Assembly (NCBI RefSeq): GCF_002252525.1
Contig: NZ_NNRM01000047.1
Location: 62,001-126,000, forward strand
From: Brucella pseudogrignonensis
Lineage (GTDB): Bacteria; Pseudomonadota; Alphaproteobacteria; Rhizobiales; Rhizobiaceae
Length of the DNA stretch: 64,000 nucleotides
Direction: 5' to 3'
Positions 34,652 to 43,416 of the stretch are shown one piece after another (position 1 is the stretch's first letter; each line of letters begins with the position of its first letter). Position numbers and translations under genes: made by a program. The notes beneath the pieces are model-generated. The model saw only the letters and a list, made by a program, of their open reading frames with translations. It made no database searches and had not been told where the DNA came from.

Positions 34652-36024
34652 GAGCGGTCACTTTCGGAAAGATTGACGGAGGAGCCGCCGCCGTGGCTGT
34701 CGCCCGAGCGAACCGCATGGGCGGCCATGGTGGTGCCGTGGCGGAGAGACTGTGAGCGCCGCATCTGCTGCGCCCAGGCCGGGGGACCGGCAGCCGGGGA
34801 AGAGGATGCGGTTGCGGCATCCGCAGCGCCTGCGCTGCCAACCGTGCCCGCGGTCGAGGAGCCGCCCGTCGCGCCAAAAGCCGCGCGTGCGCCATCGGAG
34901 AAGCTGGATTTGACGCTTTCCGACGCTTTCGACGCTGCACGCTTCAAGGGCGAGATGGCGGCGGAGCCGGCAGCGCGGGCGACCCCGCCAAGGCCGGAGG
35001 CGACACCCGCCGCACCAGATTGCCCGAACGAACCCATGCTGTAGGCTGCGGAGGCCCCGCCTGCGGCGGTTGCACCACCGCGAACCGCCGCGGCTCCACC
35101 GGACAATACGGCGGCACCTCCCTTGACTGCGAGACCGGCCGCACCGCCTGCGGCAGCCCCGCCGGCGAGCACCATGCCGCCGGCTGCCAGGCCGGTGCCG
35201 ACCGCTGCGCCCGCGCCAAGTTGCGGCCCGCCCGAAACGAGGCCGGAGGCGATGCCGGGACCGAAGATGCCCAGACCGAGCAGCGACAGCGCCGCCAGGA
35301 CGACAGCCATCGCGTCGTCGATGCTTGGTGTCTGGCCGCCGAAGCCTTGCGTGAATTGCGAGAAGAGCGTCGAGCCGATGCCGACGATGACTGCCAACAC
35401 CAGAACCTTGATGCCGGACGAGATGACATTGCCAAGCACGCGCTCAGCCATGAAGGCGGTCTTGCCGAACAGGCCGAATGGGATCAGCACGAAGCCCGCC
35501 AGCGTGGACAGCTTGAACTCGATCAGGGTCACGAAAAGCTGGATCGCCAGGATGAAAAAGGCGAGGATGACGAGCGCCCAAGCGAACAGCAGGCAGGCGA
35601 TCTGGATGAAGTTCTCGAAGAACGCCACCCAGCCCATGAGGTCGGAGATGGAGTCGAGCAGCGGCCGCGCCGCGTCGAGGCCGGTCTGCGCCACCTTGCC
35701 GGGCCGCATCAGATCCTGCGCGGTGAACCCCGTGCCGGATGCCTTCAGGCCGAGGCCGGCGAAGCTGTCGAAGACGATCTTTGCGAGGTTGTTCCAGTTG
35801 CCGATGAGATAGGCGAACACGCCGACGAACAGCGTCTTCTTCACGAGCCGGGCGATGATGTCGTCATCGGCGTTCCAGCTCCAGAACAGTGCGGCGAGCG
35901 TCACGTCGATGACGATGAGCGTCGTGGCGATGAACGCCACCTCGCCGCCGAGCAGGCCGAAGCCGGAGTCGATATATCGGGTGAAGACCCCGAGGAAATT
36001 GTCGATGACGCCCGCACCGCCCAT
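34648..36024 (-). CDS. trbL: Conjugal transfer protein TrbL (VirB6-like)
   Basis: This 458-residue polytopic protein has at least five membrane spans in its first 270 residues. The conserved region reads LIEFKLSTLAGFVLIPFGLFGKTAFMAERVLGNVI. The last 180 residues are a low-complexity Ala/Gly/Ser-rich tail, as usual for TrbL. It forms part of the inner-membrane channel. It starts four bases after trbK-alt. Confidence 0.92.
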   Translation of the reverse strand: MGGAGVIDNFLGVFTRYIDSGFGLLGGEVAFIATTLIVIDVTLAALFWSWNADDDIIARLVKKTLFVGVFAYLIGNWNNLAKIVFDSFAGLGLKASGTGFTAQDLMRPGKVAQTGLDAARPLLDSISDLMGWVAFFENFIQIACLLFAWALVILAFFILAIQLFVTLIEFKLSTLAGFVLIPFGLFGKTAFMAERVLGNVISSGIKVLVLAVIVGIGSTLFSQFTQGFGGQTPSIDDAMAVVLAALSLLGLGIFGPGIASGLVSGGPQLGAGAAVGTGLAAGGMVLAGGAAAGGAAGLAVKGGAAVLSGGAAAVRGGATAAGGASAAYSMGSFGQSGAAGVASGLGGVARAAGSAAISPLKRAASKASESVKSSFSDGARAAFGATGGSSTAGTVGSAGAADAATASSSPAAGPPAWAQQMRRSQSLRHGTTMAAHAVRSGDSHGGGSSVNLSESDRS

Positions 36025-36027
36025 GCA

Positions 36028-36312
36028 TCACCGCCCTTCGCTGGAGGACGGCGCGGCGGGCGCAGGCGAGCGGCCAAGGAAACGGTCGCGGGATTCGGCC
36101 CAAACCGCCAAGCATTCGGCGTCGTTGGCGGCCGTTGTCCCAAGCTGCTGGCACCGGCGCTGCCCTTCACGCAGCGGGTCGCGTTCGGGCTGGACAAGAC
36201 GCGGCGACGATGCCGGCGCATCTTCCTTGCGGGTCATCTCGATGGCCGTCGCGGTGATGGCGATCGCCACGAATATGATTGCACCCAGCCGGGTCAGCAT
36301 TTTACCGTCCAT
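36028..36312 (-). CDS. Putative entry-exclusion protein TrbK-alt
   Basis: This 94-residue protein has a single N-terminal hydrophobic segment (LTRLGAIIFVAIAITATAIEM) and a short cysteine-containing domain (REGQRRCQQLGTTAANDAECLAVWAESRDRFLG). This is the pattern and position (between trbJ and trbL) of TrbK-alt proteins, which are proposed to block redundant transfer into cells that already hold the element. The start at 36312 is chosen to place the hydrophobic segment first and because it follows the trbJ stop closely. Confidence 0.8.
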   Translation of the reverse strand: MDGKMLTRLGAIIFVAIAITATAIEMTRKEDAPASSPRLVQPERDPLREGQRRCQQLGTTAANDAECLAVWAESRDRFLGRSPAPAAPSSSEGR

Positions 36313-36322
36313 GGCCGCGCCC

Positions 36323-37099
36323 TCAGTTGCCGGTGTTGAACATCTGCGCGTTGCCCGGCTGGTAGCCATTGCCCGGTGTCAGGAACCGGCGGCGCTGCTC
36401 TCGTCCCTGATCAACCGCTGCGGCACGTTCGGCCTCGGTCAGCGCGCCCGCGCGGCCGTTCGCGGCGAGAAGCGCAACAAGGTCTGAAAGCTGCTGCGAC
36501 TGGAGCGCCAGAAGCTGGTTGCCCGCCTGCGTCGCCTGAAGCGCGCCCGTCGCCGACTGGCTCTGGCCGACAAGTTCGGACATCTGCGTGCGGTTGGTGT
36601 CGATATTGCCGACGACGCCTGCCTGTACGCGCATGGCGTCCTGCAAGCCGCCGACCGTGTTCTGCCAGCGTGAGCGGGCGTCGGTAACGAGCTGCTGATC
36701 GGTCGCCGACATCGACACGTTGCCATATTGCTGCTGGAACGCCTGGTCGATGTTCTGGACATTGAAGGCGATATTCTGCGCCTGGCTCAAAAGCTGCTGC
36801 GTGCGGCTCACGTTCTGCTGGAGCTGCTGGAGCGAGGAATATGGCAGGCTCGCCAGATTGCGGGCCTGATTGATGAGCATGGTCGCTTCGTTCTGAAGGC
36901 TCGTGATCTGGTTGTTGATCTGCTGGAGCGTGCGCGCGGCTGTCAGCACATTCTGCGCATAGTTCGACGGATCATAGACGATACGACCGAATTGCGCGTG
37001 GGCCGGGCTGGTCAGCATCGGCGACAGCGCGATCGGCATGGCAAGCGCCAGCGCGACCATGGAAGCGCCGACGAAGCGGGGAACAGGAACACGGATCAT
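36323..37099 (-). CDS. trbJ: Conjugal transfer protein TrbJ (VirB5-like)
   Basis: This 258-residue exported protein has a long signal peptide ending near SPAHAQFG. The P-type TrbJ body is rich in Gln and Asn coiled-coil (VYDPSNYAQNVLTAARTLQQINNQITSLQNEA at the start). VirB5-like proteins sit at the pilus tip or act as minor pilus components. The ATG overlaps the trbE stop. Confidence 0.92.
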   Translation of the reverse strand: MIRVPVPRFVGASMVALALAMPIALSPMLTSPAHAQFGRIVYDPSNYAQNVLTAARTLQQINNQITSLQNEATMLINQARNLASLPYSSLQQLQQNVSRTQQLLSQAQNIAFNVQNIDQAFQQQYGNVSMSATDQQLVTDARSRWQNTVGGLQDAMRVQAGVVGNIDTNRTQMSELVGQSQSATGALQATQAGNQLLALQSQQLSDLVALLAANGRAGALTEAERAAAVDQGREQRRRFLTPGNGYQPGNAQMFNTGN

Positions 37100-39588
37100 G
37101 GAAGGGTCTCCTCAGCTTGGGGGGCATCCGGCACGACCGACGCGGCGGTTTCCGTCCGGTCGGCAAGATTGGTGAGATCGGGGATGAGGTCGGCCGCCCA
37201 TTCGACGCCGCGCAGGCGCAGCCACGCCGCGAGGAAGCCGTCGCGACCATGCTCGGCGATAAGTCCGGCAATGCGCTTGTGGTCGGATTTCGCGGATGCG
37301 GTGCAGAGCGCGAGGCCGATTTCGGACAGCCCCAGTTCGAACAGGCGGTTGCCCCGCCGCGACTGGCAGTAGTAGTCCCGCTTGGGCGTTGCCCGTGCGA
37401 GGATTTCGATCTGCCGGTCATTGAGGCCGAAGCGCCGATAGATGGCGGTGATCTGCGGTTCGATAGCCCGCTCATTCGGCAGGAGCAGTCGCGTCGGGCA
37501 GCTTTCGATGATGGCGGGCGCGATGTTGCTGCCGTCGATGTCCGATAGCGACTGCGTGGCGAAGATGACGCTGGCGTTCTTCTTGCGCAACGTCTTCAGC
37601 CATTCGCGAAGCTGGTTCGCGAATCCCTCGTCGTCCAGCGCCAGCCAGCCTTCATCTATGATGAGCAGCGTCGGCCGCCCGTCGAGCCGATCGCCGATCC
37701 GGTGGAACAGATAGGCCAGCACGGCCGGGGCCGCGCCGGTCCCGACAAGCCCCTCGATCTCGAACGCCTGCACATCCGCGTGCCCAAGATGTTCCACCTC
37801 GGCGTCGAGGAGCCGACCATAAGCGCCGCCGATGCAATAGGGCCGCAATGCCTGTTTCAGATCGTTGGATTGCAGCAAGACCGTCAGGCCAGTGATAGTG
37901 CGCTCCCCAATCGGGGCGGACGCCAGCGAGGTCAGCGCCGTCCAGATATGTTCCCTGGTCTCGGGCGTGATCGGGACACCTTCGCGGCCGAGAATGGCGG
38001 CGATCCAGTCGGCGGCCCACGCGCGTTCATAGGTATCGTCGATTCGGACGAGCGGCTGGAGCGAGACGGAAGCCTCGTCCCCTTCCGTCAGGCCGCCGCC
38101 CAAGTCGTGCCAGTCGCCGCCCATGGCGAGCGATGCGACCCGGATCGAGCCGCCGAAGTCGAAGGCGAAGACCTGCGAGCCTGTGTAGCGACGGAACTGC
38201 AAGGCCATGAGCGCGAGCAAGACGGACTTGCCCGCGCCGGTCGGGCCGACGACGAGGGTATGGCCGACATCGCCGACGTGAAGGGAAAACCGGAACGGGG
38301 TCGAGCCTTCGGTCTTGCCGAAGAACAGCGGGGGCGCGCTAAAATGCTCGTCCCGTTCCGGCCCCGCCCACACCGCCGATAGCGGGATCATGTGGGCAAG
38401 GTTGAGCGTCGAGATGGGCGGCTGCCGGACGTTCGCGTAGGCATGTCCGGGGATCGAGCCGAGCCAGGCATCGACAGCGTTGACGGTTTCAGGCATCGCG
38501 GTGAAGTCGCGGCCCTGAATGATCTTTTCCGCGAGGCGCAGTTTCTCGTCGGCAATGCGCGGGTCGGCATCCCAGACGGTGATGGTGGCCGTGACATAGG
38601 CCATGCCGGCGACATCAGCCCCGAGCTCCTGCAAGGCCATGTCGGCGTCAGCGGCCTTGTTCGCCGCGTCGGTATCCACGAGGGCCGACGCCTCGTTGGT
38701 CATGACTTCCTTCAGGATCGCGGCGATGGACTTGCGCTTGGCAAACCACTGCCGCCTGATCTTGGTCAGCAGCCGCGTGGCGTCGGTCTTGTCCATGAGG
38801 ATGGCGCGGGTGCTCCACCGATAGGGGAACGGCAGCCGGTTCATCTCGTCGAGCAGGCCGGGTGTCGTCGCGGTCGGGAACCCGATGATGGTCAGGACGC
38901 GCAGATGCTGGTTGCCAAGTCGCGGTTCCAGTCCGCCGGTCAGCGGCTGGTCGGCGAGCAGCGCGTCGAGGTGCATCGGCACCTCGGGCACGCGGACGCG
39001 ATGCCGGTTGGTCGAGATGGTGGAATGCAGGTAAGTCAGGGTGCCAGCATCATCGAGCCAGCGGCACTCGGGCATGAAGCCGTCGAGCAAGGCCAGCACG
39101 CGGTCGGTGCGGTCGATGAAGCCGCGCAGAAGTTCCCACGGGTTGACGCCGGATTGCTCGCGGCCCTCGTAAAGCCAGGTCTCCGCGCGGGCGGCGTCTT
39201 CAGCAGGCGGCAGCCATAGGAAGGTCAGGAAGTAGCCGGACACGAAATGCGTTCCGGCTTCCTCGAATGCAGCTTTCCGTTCGGCATCCAGCAACGCAGA
39301 CGCGGCGTCGGGAAAGGTGCTGTCAGGATAGGTGGCCGCCTCGCTGCGCTGCGCCTCGACGAAGATGCTCCAGCCCGAGCCGAGACGGCGCACGGCATTG
39401 TTGATGCGGCCGGCGACCGCGACCAGCTCGGCGGCAACGGCGGAATCCAGATCGGGACCGCGAAACTTCGCCGTCCTTTGGAAACTCCCGTCCTTGTTCA
39501 GCACGACGCCGGAACCGACCAGCGCAGCCCAGGGCAGGAAATCCGCAAGACGGCTGGCGGTGCGGCGAAATTCGGCGAGGTTCATCAT
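37096..39588 (-). CDS. trbE: Conjugal transfer ATPase TrbE (VirB4-like)
   Basis: This 830-residue ATPase of the VirB4/CagE family has Walker A VVGPTGAGKSVLLALM near residue 450 and Walker B TLLIIDEGWLALDDEGF near 650. The N-terminal half is the usual VirB4 domain. It powers assembly of the mating-pair apparatus. Two ATGs in tandem (39588 and 39585) begin it, ten bases after trbD. Confidence 0.94.
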   Translation of the reverse strand: MMNLAEFRRTASRLADFLPWAALVGSGVVLNKDGSFQRTAKFRGPDLDSAVAAELVAVAGRINNAVRRLGSGWSIFVEAQRSEAATYPDSTFPDAASALLDAERKAAFEEAGTHFVSGYFLTFLWLPPAEDAARAETWLYEGREQSGVNPWELLRGFIDRTDRVLALLDGFMPECRWLDDAGTLTYLHSTISTNRHRVRVPEVPMHLDALLADQPLTGGLEPRLGNQHLRVLTIIGFPTATTPGLLDEMNRLPFPYRWSTRAILMDKTDATRLLTKIRRQWFAKRKSIAAILKEVMTNEASALVDTDAANKAADADMALQELGADVAGMAYVTATITVWDADPRIADEKLRLAEKIIQGRDFTAMPETVNAVDAWLGSIPGHAYANVRQPPISTLNLAHMIPLSAVWAGPERDEHFSAPPLFFGKTEGSTPFRFSLHVGDVGHTLVVGPTGAGKSVLLALMALQFRRYTGSQVFAFDFGGSIRVASLAMGGDWHDLGGGLTEGDEASVSLQPLVRIDDTYERAWAADWIAAILGREGVPITPETREHIWTALTSLASAPIGERTITGLTVLLQSNDLKQALRPYCIGGAYGRLLDAEVEHLGHADVQAFEIEGLVGTGAAPAVLAYLFHRIGDRLDGRPTLLIIDEGWLALDDEGFANQLREWLKTLRKKNASVIFATQSLSDIDGSNIAPAIIESCPTRLLLPNERAIEPQITAIYRRFGLNDRQIEILARATPKRDYYCQSRRGNRLFELGLSEIGLALCTASAKSDHKRIAGLIAEHGRDGFLAAWLRLRGVEWAADLIPDLTNLADRTETAASVVPDAPQAEETLP

Positions 39589-39598
39589 GGCCGCGCCC

Positions 39599-39880
39599 TC
39601 ACACCGACAGATGGCCGGGGATGCGCAGATGCCTGCGGCCCACCTCGACAAAGAGCGGATCGCGCTTCGCGGCCCAGACGGCGGCGAAGTGGCCGATGGC
39701 CCAGATGGCGAGGCCGACCAGCCAGAGGCGCAGGCCGAGGCCGACAGCCCCGGCGAGTGTTCCGTTCATGATGGCGATGGAGCGCGGAGCGCCACCGAGC
39801 AGTATATGCTCGGTCAGCGCCCTGTGGACCGGGACTGTAAATCCCGGCACCGCGTCCAGTTGTTCGAGGCCGCCCGCCAT
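39599..39880 (-). CDS. trbD: Conjugal transfer protein TrbD (VirB3-like)
   Basis: This 93-residue protein has two adjacent membrane spans (about 40-70) and the VirB3/TrbD pattern VPGFTVPVHRALTEHILLGG and PRSIAIMNGTLAGAVGL. It overlaps the trbC stop by four bases. Small VirB3-like proteins associate with the VirB4 ATPase. Confidence 0.92.
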   Translation of the reverse strand: MAGGLEQLDAVPGFTVPVHRALTEHILLGGAPRSIAIMNGTLAGAVGLGLRLWLVGLAIWAIGHFAAVWAAKRDPLFVEVGRRHLRIPGHLSV

Positions 39881-40212
39881 CAGACGAGTGCCCCGCCGCC
39901 GAACGAAAAGAACGACAGGAAGAAGCTTGATGCGGCGAAGGCGATGCTGAGGCCGAACACGATCTGGATCAGGCGACGGAAGCCGCCGCTGGTGTCGCCG
40001 AATGCGAGCGCGAGGCCGGTGGCGATGATGACGATCACGGCGATGATCTTGGCGACCGGCCCCTCGATCGACTGAAGGATGCTTTGGAGCGGCGCTTCCC
40101 AGGGCATCGACGAGCCGGAGGCATGGGCGGCCGGGGCGAGCATCAGGCTGATGGAAACGGTGGCGGCTGCGGTCGCCATGGTGCGGCAGCCGCGCGAAAG
40201 CGTGTGGATCAT
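39880..40212 (-). CDS. trbC: Conjugal transfer pilin TrbC (VirB2-like)
   Basis: This 110-residue pro-pilin has a long signal sequence ending near APAAHASG and two membrane spans in the mature part (VAKIIAVIVIIATGLALAFG, then a second). This is the architecture of TrbC, which in RP4 is processed and cyclised. AAGGAG precedes the ATG, and it overlaps trbB and trbD by four bases each. Confidence 0.92.
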   Translation of the reverse strand: MIHTLSRGCRTMATAAATVSISLMLAPAAHASGSSMPWEAPLQSILQSIEGPVAKIIAVIVIIATGLALAFGDTSGGFRRLIQIVFGLSIAFAASSFFLSFFSFGGGALV

Positions 40213-41189
40213 AAAGGGTCTCCTTTTGCAGTAGTTGCGGGGTTGATGCGGTAGTCGCCGTCCGGCCCCAGCCCCTCGACGCGTGCGAGTTCGGCAAGCC
40301 GGCGCGCGGAACCGCGACCGGCGAGGACGGCAACGACGTCGATGGTTTCCGCGATCAGCGCGCGCGGGACGGTGACGACAGCCTCTTGAATGAGCTGTTC
40401 CAGGCGACGCAGCGCGCCGATGCCGGTGCCGGCATGGATTGTGCCGATGCCGCCCGGATGGCCGGTCCCCCACGCTTTGAGCAGGTCGAGCGCTTCGGAA
40501 CCGCGCACCTCGCCGATCGGGATACGGTCGGGACGCAGGCGCAGCGAGGAGCGGACCAGATCGGAGAGCGTCGCCACGCCGTCCTTGGTGCGCATGGCGA
40601 CGAGGTTGGGCGCGGCGCATTGCAGTTCGCGCGTGTCTTCGATGATGACGACGCGATCCGCCGTCTTAGCCACCTCGGCGAGCAGCGCGTTGGTCAGCGT
40701 CGTCTTGCCAGTGCTGGTGCCGCCCGCGACGAGGATGTTGGCGCGGGACGCGACGGCTTCGCGCAGGGCCGCGGCTTGATCGGCGGACATGATCCCGGCT
40801 GCCACGTAATCGTCGAGCGTGAACACCGCGACGGCGGGCTTACGAATGGCGAAGGTCGGGGCGGCGACCACGGGCGGCAACAGGCCTTCAAACCGTTCGC
40901 CGGTTTCGGGTAGTTCCGCCGACACGCGCGGGGATCGGGCGTGAACCTCCGCGCCGACATGGTGCGCGACCAGCCGCACGATGCGTTCGCCATCGGCGGC
41001 GGACAGGCGCTCGCCGGTATCGGCCAGACCTTCGGACAGCCGGTCGATCCAGATACGACCGTCCGGGTTCAGCATCACCTCGATGACGGCAGGGTCTTCG
41101 AGAAACCGGGCGATGGACACGCCGAGCGCCGTGCGCAGCATCCGCGCGCCGCGCGCAATCGCCTCCGGTTTTTGGTGATGTGCAGTCAT
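40209..41189 (-). CDS. trbB: Conjugal transfer ATPase TrbB (VirB11-like)
   Basis: This 326-residue VirB11-type secretion ATPase has Walker [18 protein letters not shown] near residue 155, Walker B-like [12 protein letters not shown], the Asp box, and a C-terminal domain ending [16 protein letters not shown]. It is the first gene of the trb operon. A leader motif shared with traG lies about 80 to 140 bases upstream. Confidence 0.94.
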   Translation of the reverse strand: MTAHHQKPEAIARGARMLRTALGVSIARFLEDPAVIEVMLNPDGRIWIDRLSEGLADTGERLSAADGERIVRLVAHHVGAEVHARSPRVSAELPETGERFEGLLPPVVAAPTFAIRKPAVAVFTLDDYVAAGIMSADQAAALREAVASRANILVAGGTSTGKTTLTNALLAEVAKTADRVVIIEDTRELQCAAPNLVAMRTKDGVATLSDLVRSSLRLRPDRIPIGEVRGSEALDLLKAWGTGHPGGIGTIHAGTGIGALRRLEQLIQEAVVTVPRALIAETIDVVAVLAGRGSARRLAELARVEGLGPDGDYRINPATTAKGDPL

Positions 41190-41268
41190 ATCGGCCCCGA
41201 TTTCCGACGGGGCGCGACAGACGGTCCCCGCATCGGGGTCGATTAAGAAAGCCCGAAATTGGGCCGAT

Positions 41269-41329
41269 TCAACAAGTATTTACGCGCGTGCGGCCATCGG
41301 CGGCTATCGGCGGCAAATAGGATGGATTG
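41269..41329 (-). promoter_or_regulatory. trb operon leader with motif shared with traG
   Basis: Two blocks also occur, in the same order and at nearly the same spacing, upstream of traG: a 26-base block (41304-41329) matching 24 of 26 positions, and TTGTTGA (minus strand, 41269-41275) 54 bases from the block start. The TTGTTG could be a -35 box. This looks like a common promoter or operator for the two transfer operons. The 26-base block overlaps the end of the neighbouring LysR gene. Confidence 0.6.
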
Positions 41330-42230
41330 GAGAAGTGGCGGCGATCAGGCTGGCGCTTCGCGGGACCAGATCGGCCAGCCAAGTCTGGAACGCGGCGGCT
41401 GTCGAGTCGCTTTCCTGTTCTCCCGCCGAAAGCACGAAATAGGCGCTGCCATCCAAATGGAAGCCCTGGGGCGCGGTCAACAGACCGGCGCGAATATCGT
41501 CCTGCACGAGATGCCACGGCCCGATCGCGACGCCGAGACCCGCGACGGCGGCTTGCAGGCTGAAATAGAAATGCTCGAAGTCCTGTCCGGGGTTGGTTGA
41601 ACAGGTTTCGCCGGTGGTTTCAGCCCATGTCGTCCATGCCGATGGGCGCGTGCGCGTATGTAGCAGGATCGCAGCCGCGTTCATCCGACCGGAATCGAAG
41701 AACGTCGCAGCCTTGTCAGGGCGGCAGACCGGGCCAATCCGTTCGTCGAAAAGGTGCTGCGCTTTATAGGTTTCCGGCCAGGTGAAATCGTTGCGGCGGA
41801 TGGCAAGATCGATCCCCGATCCGAGGACGACCTGCCCGCCGCCTGCCAGCAGGCGAACATCGGCGCTCGGATGCGCGGCATGAAATTGCGGCATCCGGGG
41901 GATGAGCCAGCGCATCATCAGGGTCGGTTCGCATGAGACGGTGACGGGCGCGTTGGCGTGTTCGGCCTTGATGCGCTGCGCTTCCTCTTCGATCTCGCCG
42001 AGACCCCGCGCCACCACCTGCGCCAGCCTGCGCCCGGCATCGGTCAGAAAAACCGCACGATTGCGGCGCTCGAACAGGGACGTGCCAAGGTCTTCCTCAA
42101 GCAACCGAACCGCCCGGCTGACAGCGCCATGTGTCAGGTTCAGACGATCCGCTGCCTTGCTGAAACTCTCAAGCTCGGCAGCAACCCGAAAGCAGGCAAG
42201 TGCCGGGAGCGATGTGATGTGCTGCCTCAT
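41304..42230 (-). CDS. LysR-family regulator (GcvA-like)
   Basis: This 308-residue LysR-type protein has an N-terminal winged helix (ALACFRVAAELESFSKAADRLNLTHGAVSRAVRLLEEDLG) and a substrate-binding domain. It is divergent from the lysE-type exporter with a 93-base gap, so it probably controls that gene in response to an amino acid. It sits between the trb operon and the CopG/traG unit, apparently as cargo. Its 3' end overlaps the trb leader motif. Confidence 0.88.
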   Translation of the reverse strand: MRQHITSLPALACFRVAAELESFSKAADRLNLTHGAVSRAVRLLEEDLGTSLFERRNRAVFLTDAGRRLAQVVARGLGEIEEEAQRIKAEHANAPVTVSCEPTLMMRWLIPRMPQFHAAHPSADVRLLAGGGQVVLGSGIDLAIRRNDFTWPETYKAQHLFDERIGPVCRPDKAATFFDSGRMNAAAILLHTRTRPSAWTTWAETTGETCSTNPGQDFEHFYFSLQAAVAGLGVAIGPWHLVQDDIRAGLLTAPQGFHLDGSAYFVLSAGEQESDSTAAAFQTWLADLVPRSASLIAATSPIHPICRR

Positions 42231-42323
42231 ATGTCATTTTTTCTCACACATTCGGTCAGAAGTCATCGTTTTTGTCGGGATCGTCACGGCGTTACCCAAG
42301 GGAAAAACCGAAAGGATACGCCT

Positions 42324-42941
42324 ATGGCCGAATGGCTCGCCGTCATCAGCATCACCATCTTCGCCGTTATCAGTCCGGGACCGGACTTCGCCATGGTGTC
42401 GCGCAACTCGCTATCGCTCTCCCGGCGCGCGGGCATTTTGACCGCGCTCGGCATCGGTGTGGGGGTGCTGGTCCATGTGACCTATACGTTGCTCGGAATC
42501 GGAGTGCTGATCCGCGAGTCGCCGGCCCTGTTCAACATCCTGAAGCTGGTCGGCGCGGCCTATCTGGTCTGGCTGGGCGCGAAGATGCTGTTCAGCCGCA
42601 AGGCCGAGGGGCCGGTTACGACGAACGAAACGGCGCTGTCGGATTTCGGGGCGTTGCGGAGCGGTTTCCTGACGAACGCGCTGAACCCGAAGACGACGAT
42701 TTTCATCGTCAGCCTCTTCATGCAGGTCGTTCAGGTGAATACGCCGCTGGCGACGCGCATCGCCTACGGCTTGTTCATCTCGCTCGCTCATGTGGTCTGG
42801 TTCGCCGCTGTCAGCCTGTTCTTTGGCGCTCCGCGTATCCAGAAGCGGATTTTCGGCGTGCGTCACTGGATCGACCGGATGTTCGGCCTGTTGCTGATCG
42901 GCTTCGGGATTGCATTGGCGGCGGCGAATATCGCTTCCTGA
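42324..42941 (+). CDS. LysE/RhtB-family amino-acid exporter
   Basis: This 205-residue protein has six predicted spans and the LysE family start (ISITIFAVISPGPDFAMVSRNSL, then GIGVGVLVHVTYTLLGIGVLI). The middle carries FLTNALNPKTTIFIVSLF. It exports an amino acid or homoserine-lactone-like molecule by proton antiport; the substrate is unknown. AAAGGA lies seven bases before the ATG. It pairs with the divergent LysR gene. Confidence 0.9.
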   Translation: MAEWLAVISITIFAVISPGPDFAMVSRNSLSLSRRAGILTALGIGVGVLVHVTYTLLGIGVLIRESPALFNILKLVGAAYLVWLGAKMLFSRKAEGPVTTNETALSDFGALRSGFLTNALNPKTTIFIVSLFMQVVQVNTPLATRIAYGLFISLAHVVWFAAVSLFFGAPRIQKRIFGVRHWIDRMFGLLLIGFGIALAAANIAS

Positions 42942-42956
42942 TTGTCCTGATAGTCG

Positions 42957-43406
42957 TCAGTTCACGTCCGGGTCCGGGTCCGGGTCCGCGCCGTTTTCCG
43001 GTTCGATGTCACGCGAAAGCTCTTTCAGAAATCTGTCCCCCGTCGCAAGCCTGCGGCCGAGGTTCTGCATGAAGCCCTCGAACCGTTCGTTGCCCTTGAT
43101 CCGTGCGGACTGTTTGGCGCTGTCCGGCAACGGTGGGGTCATCGTCAGCCAGAAATGGACGAACAACGAAAGCGTCTCGCCGAGCACGGCGAGATCTTCG
43201 TCCAGCGTGCCGATCTGTCGGCCGATCTTGTCGAGGCGGCGCGACATGGCCGCTTCCAGCCGATCCGTCGTGTCGCCCGACAGGAAGGATGCGACGGCCG
43301 CCTCGACGATGGCGGACTTCGAGACCTGTCGGCGCAGCGACAGCGCTTCGACCTGTTTGAGTAGTTCCGGGTCGAAATAGACGTTCATGCGGGTGCGGGT
43401 TGTCAT
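42957..43406 (-). CDS. CopG/ribbon-helix-helix protein following traG
   Basis: This 149-residue protein has an N-terminal ribbon-helix-helix (TRTRMNVYFDPELLKQVEALSLRRQVSKSAIVEAAVASFL) and a helical C-terminus. It overlaps the end of traG by translation order, as in many elements of this type, where such proteins are thought to regulate transfer genes or help the relaxosome. The ATG at 43406 follows GAGGGGGAG. It ends in a repetitive acidic DPDPDPD tail. Confidence 0.85.
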   Translation of the reverse strand: MTTRTRMNVYFDPELLKQVEALSLRRQVSKSAIVEAAVASFLSGDTTDRLEAAMSRRLDKIGRQIGTLDEDLAVLGETLSLFVHFWLTMTPPLPDSAKQSARIKGNERFEGFMQNLGRRLATGDRFLKELSRDIEPENGADPDPDPDVN

Positions 43407-43416
43407 TGGCTCCCCC

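Noticed and set aside
35020-36339. 439-codon open frame on the plus strand opposite trbL and trbK
   Set aside because: High-G+C antisense shadow: no ribosome site, no family pattern, and it covers well-supported trb genes on the other strand.
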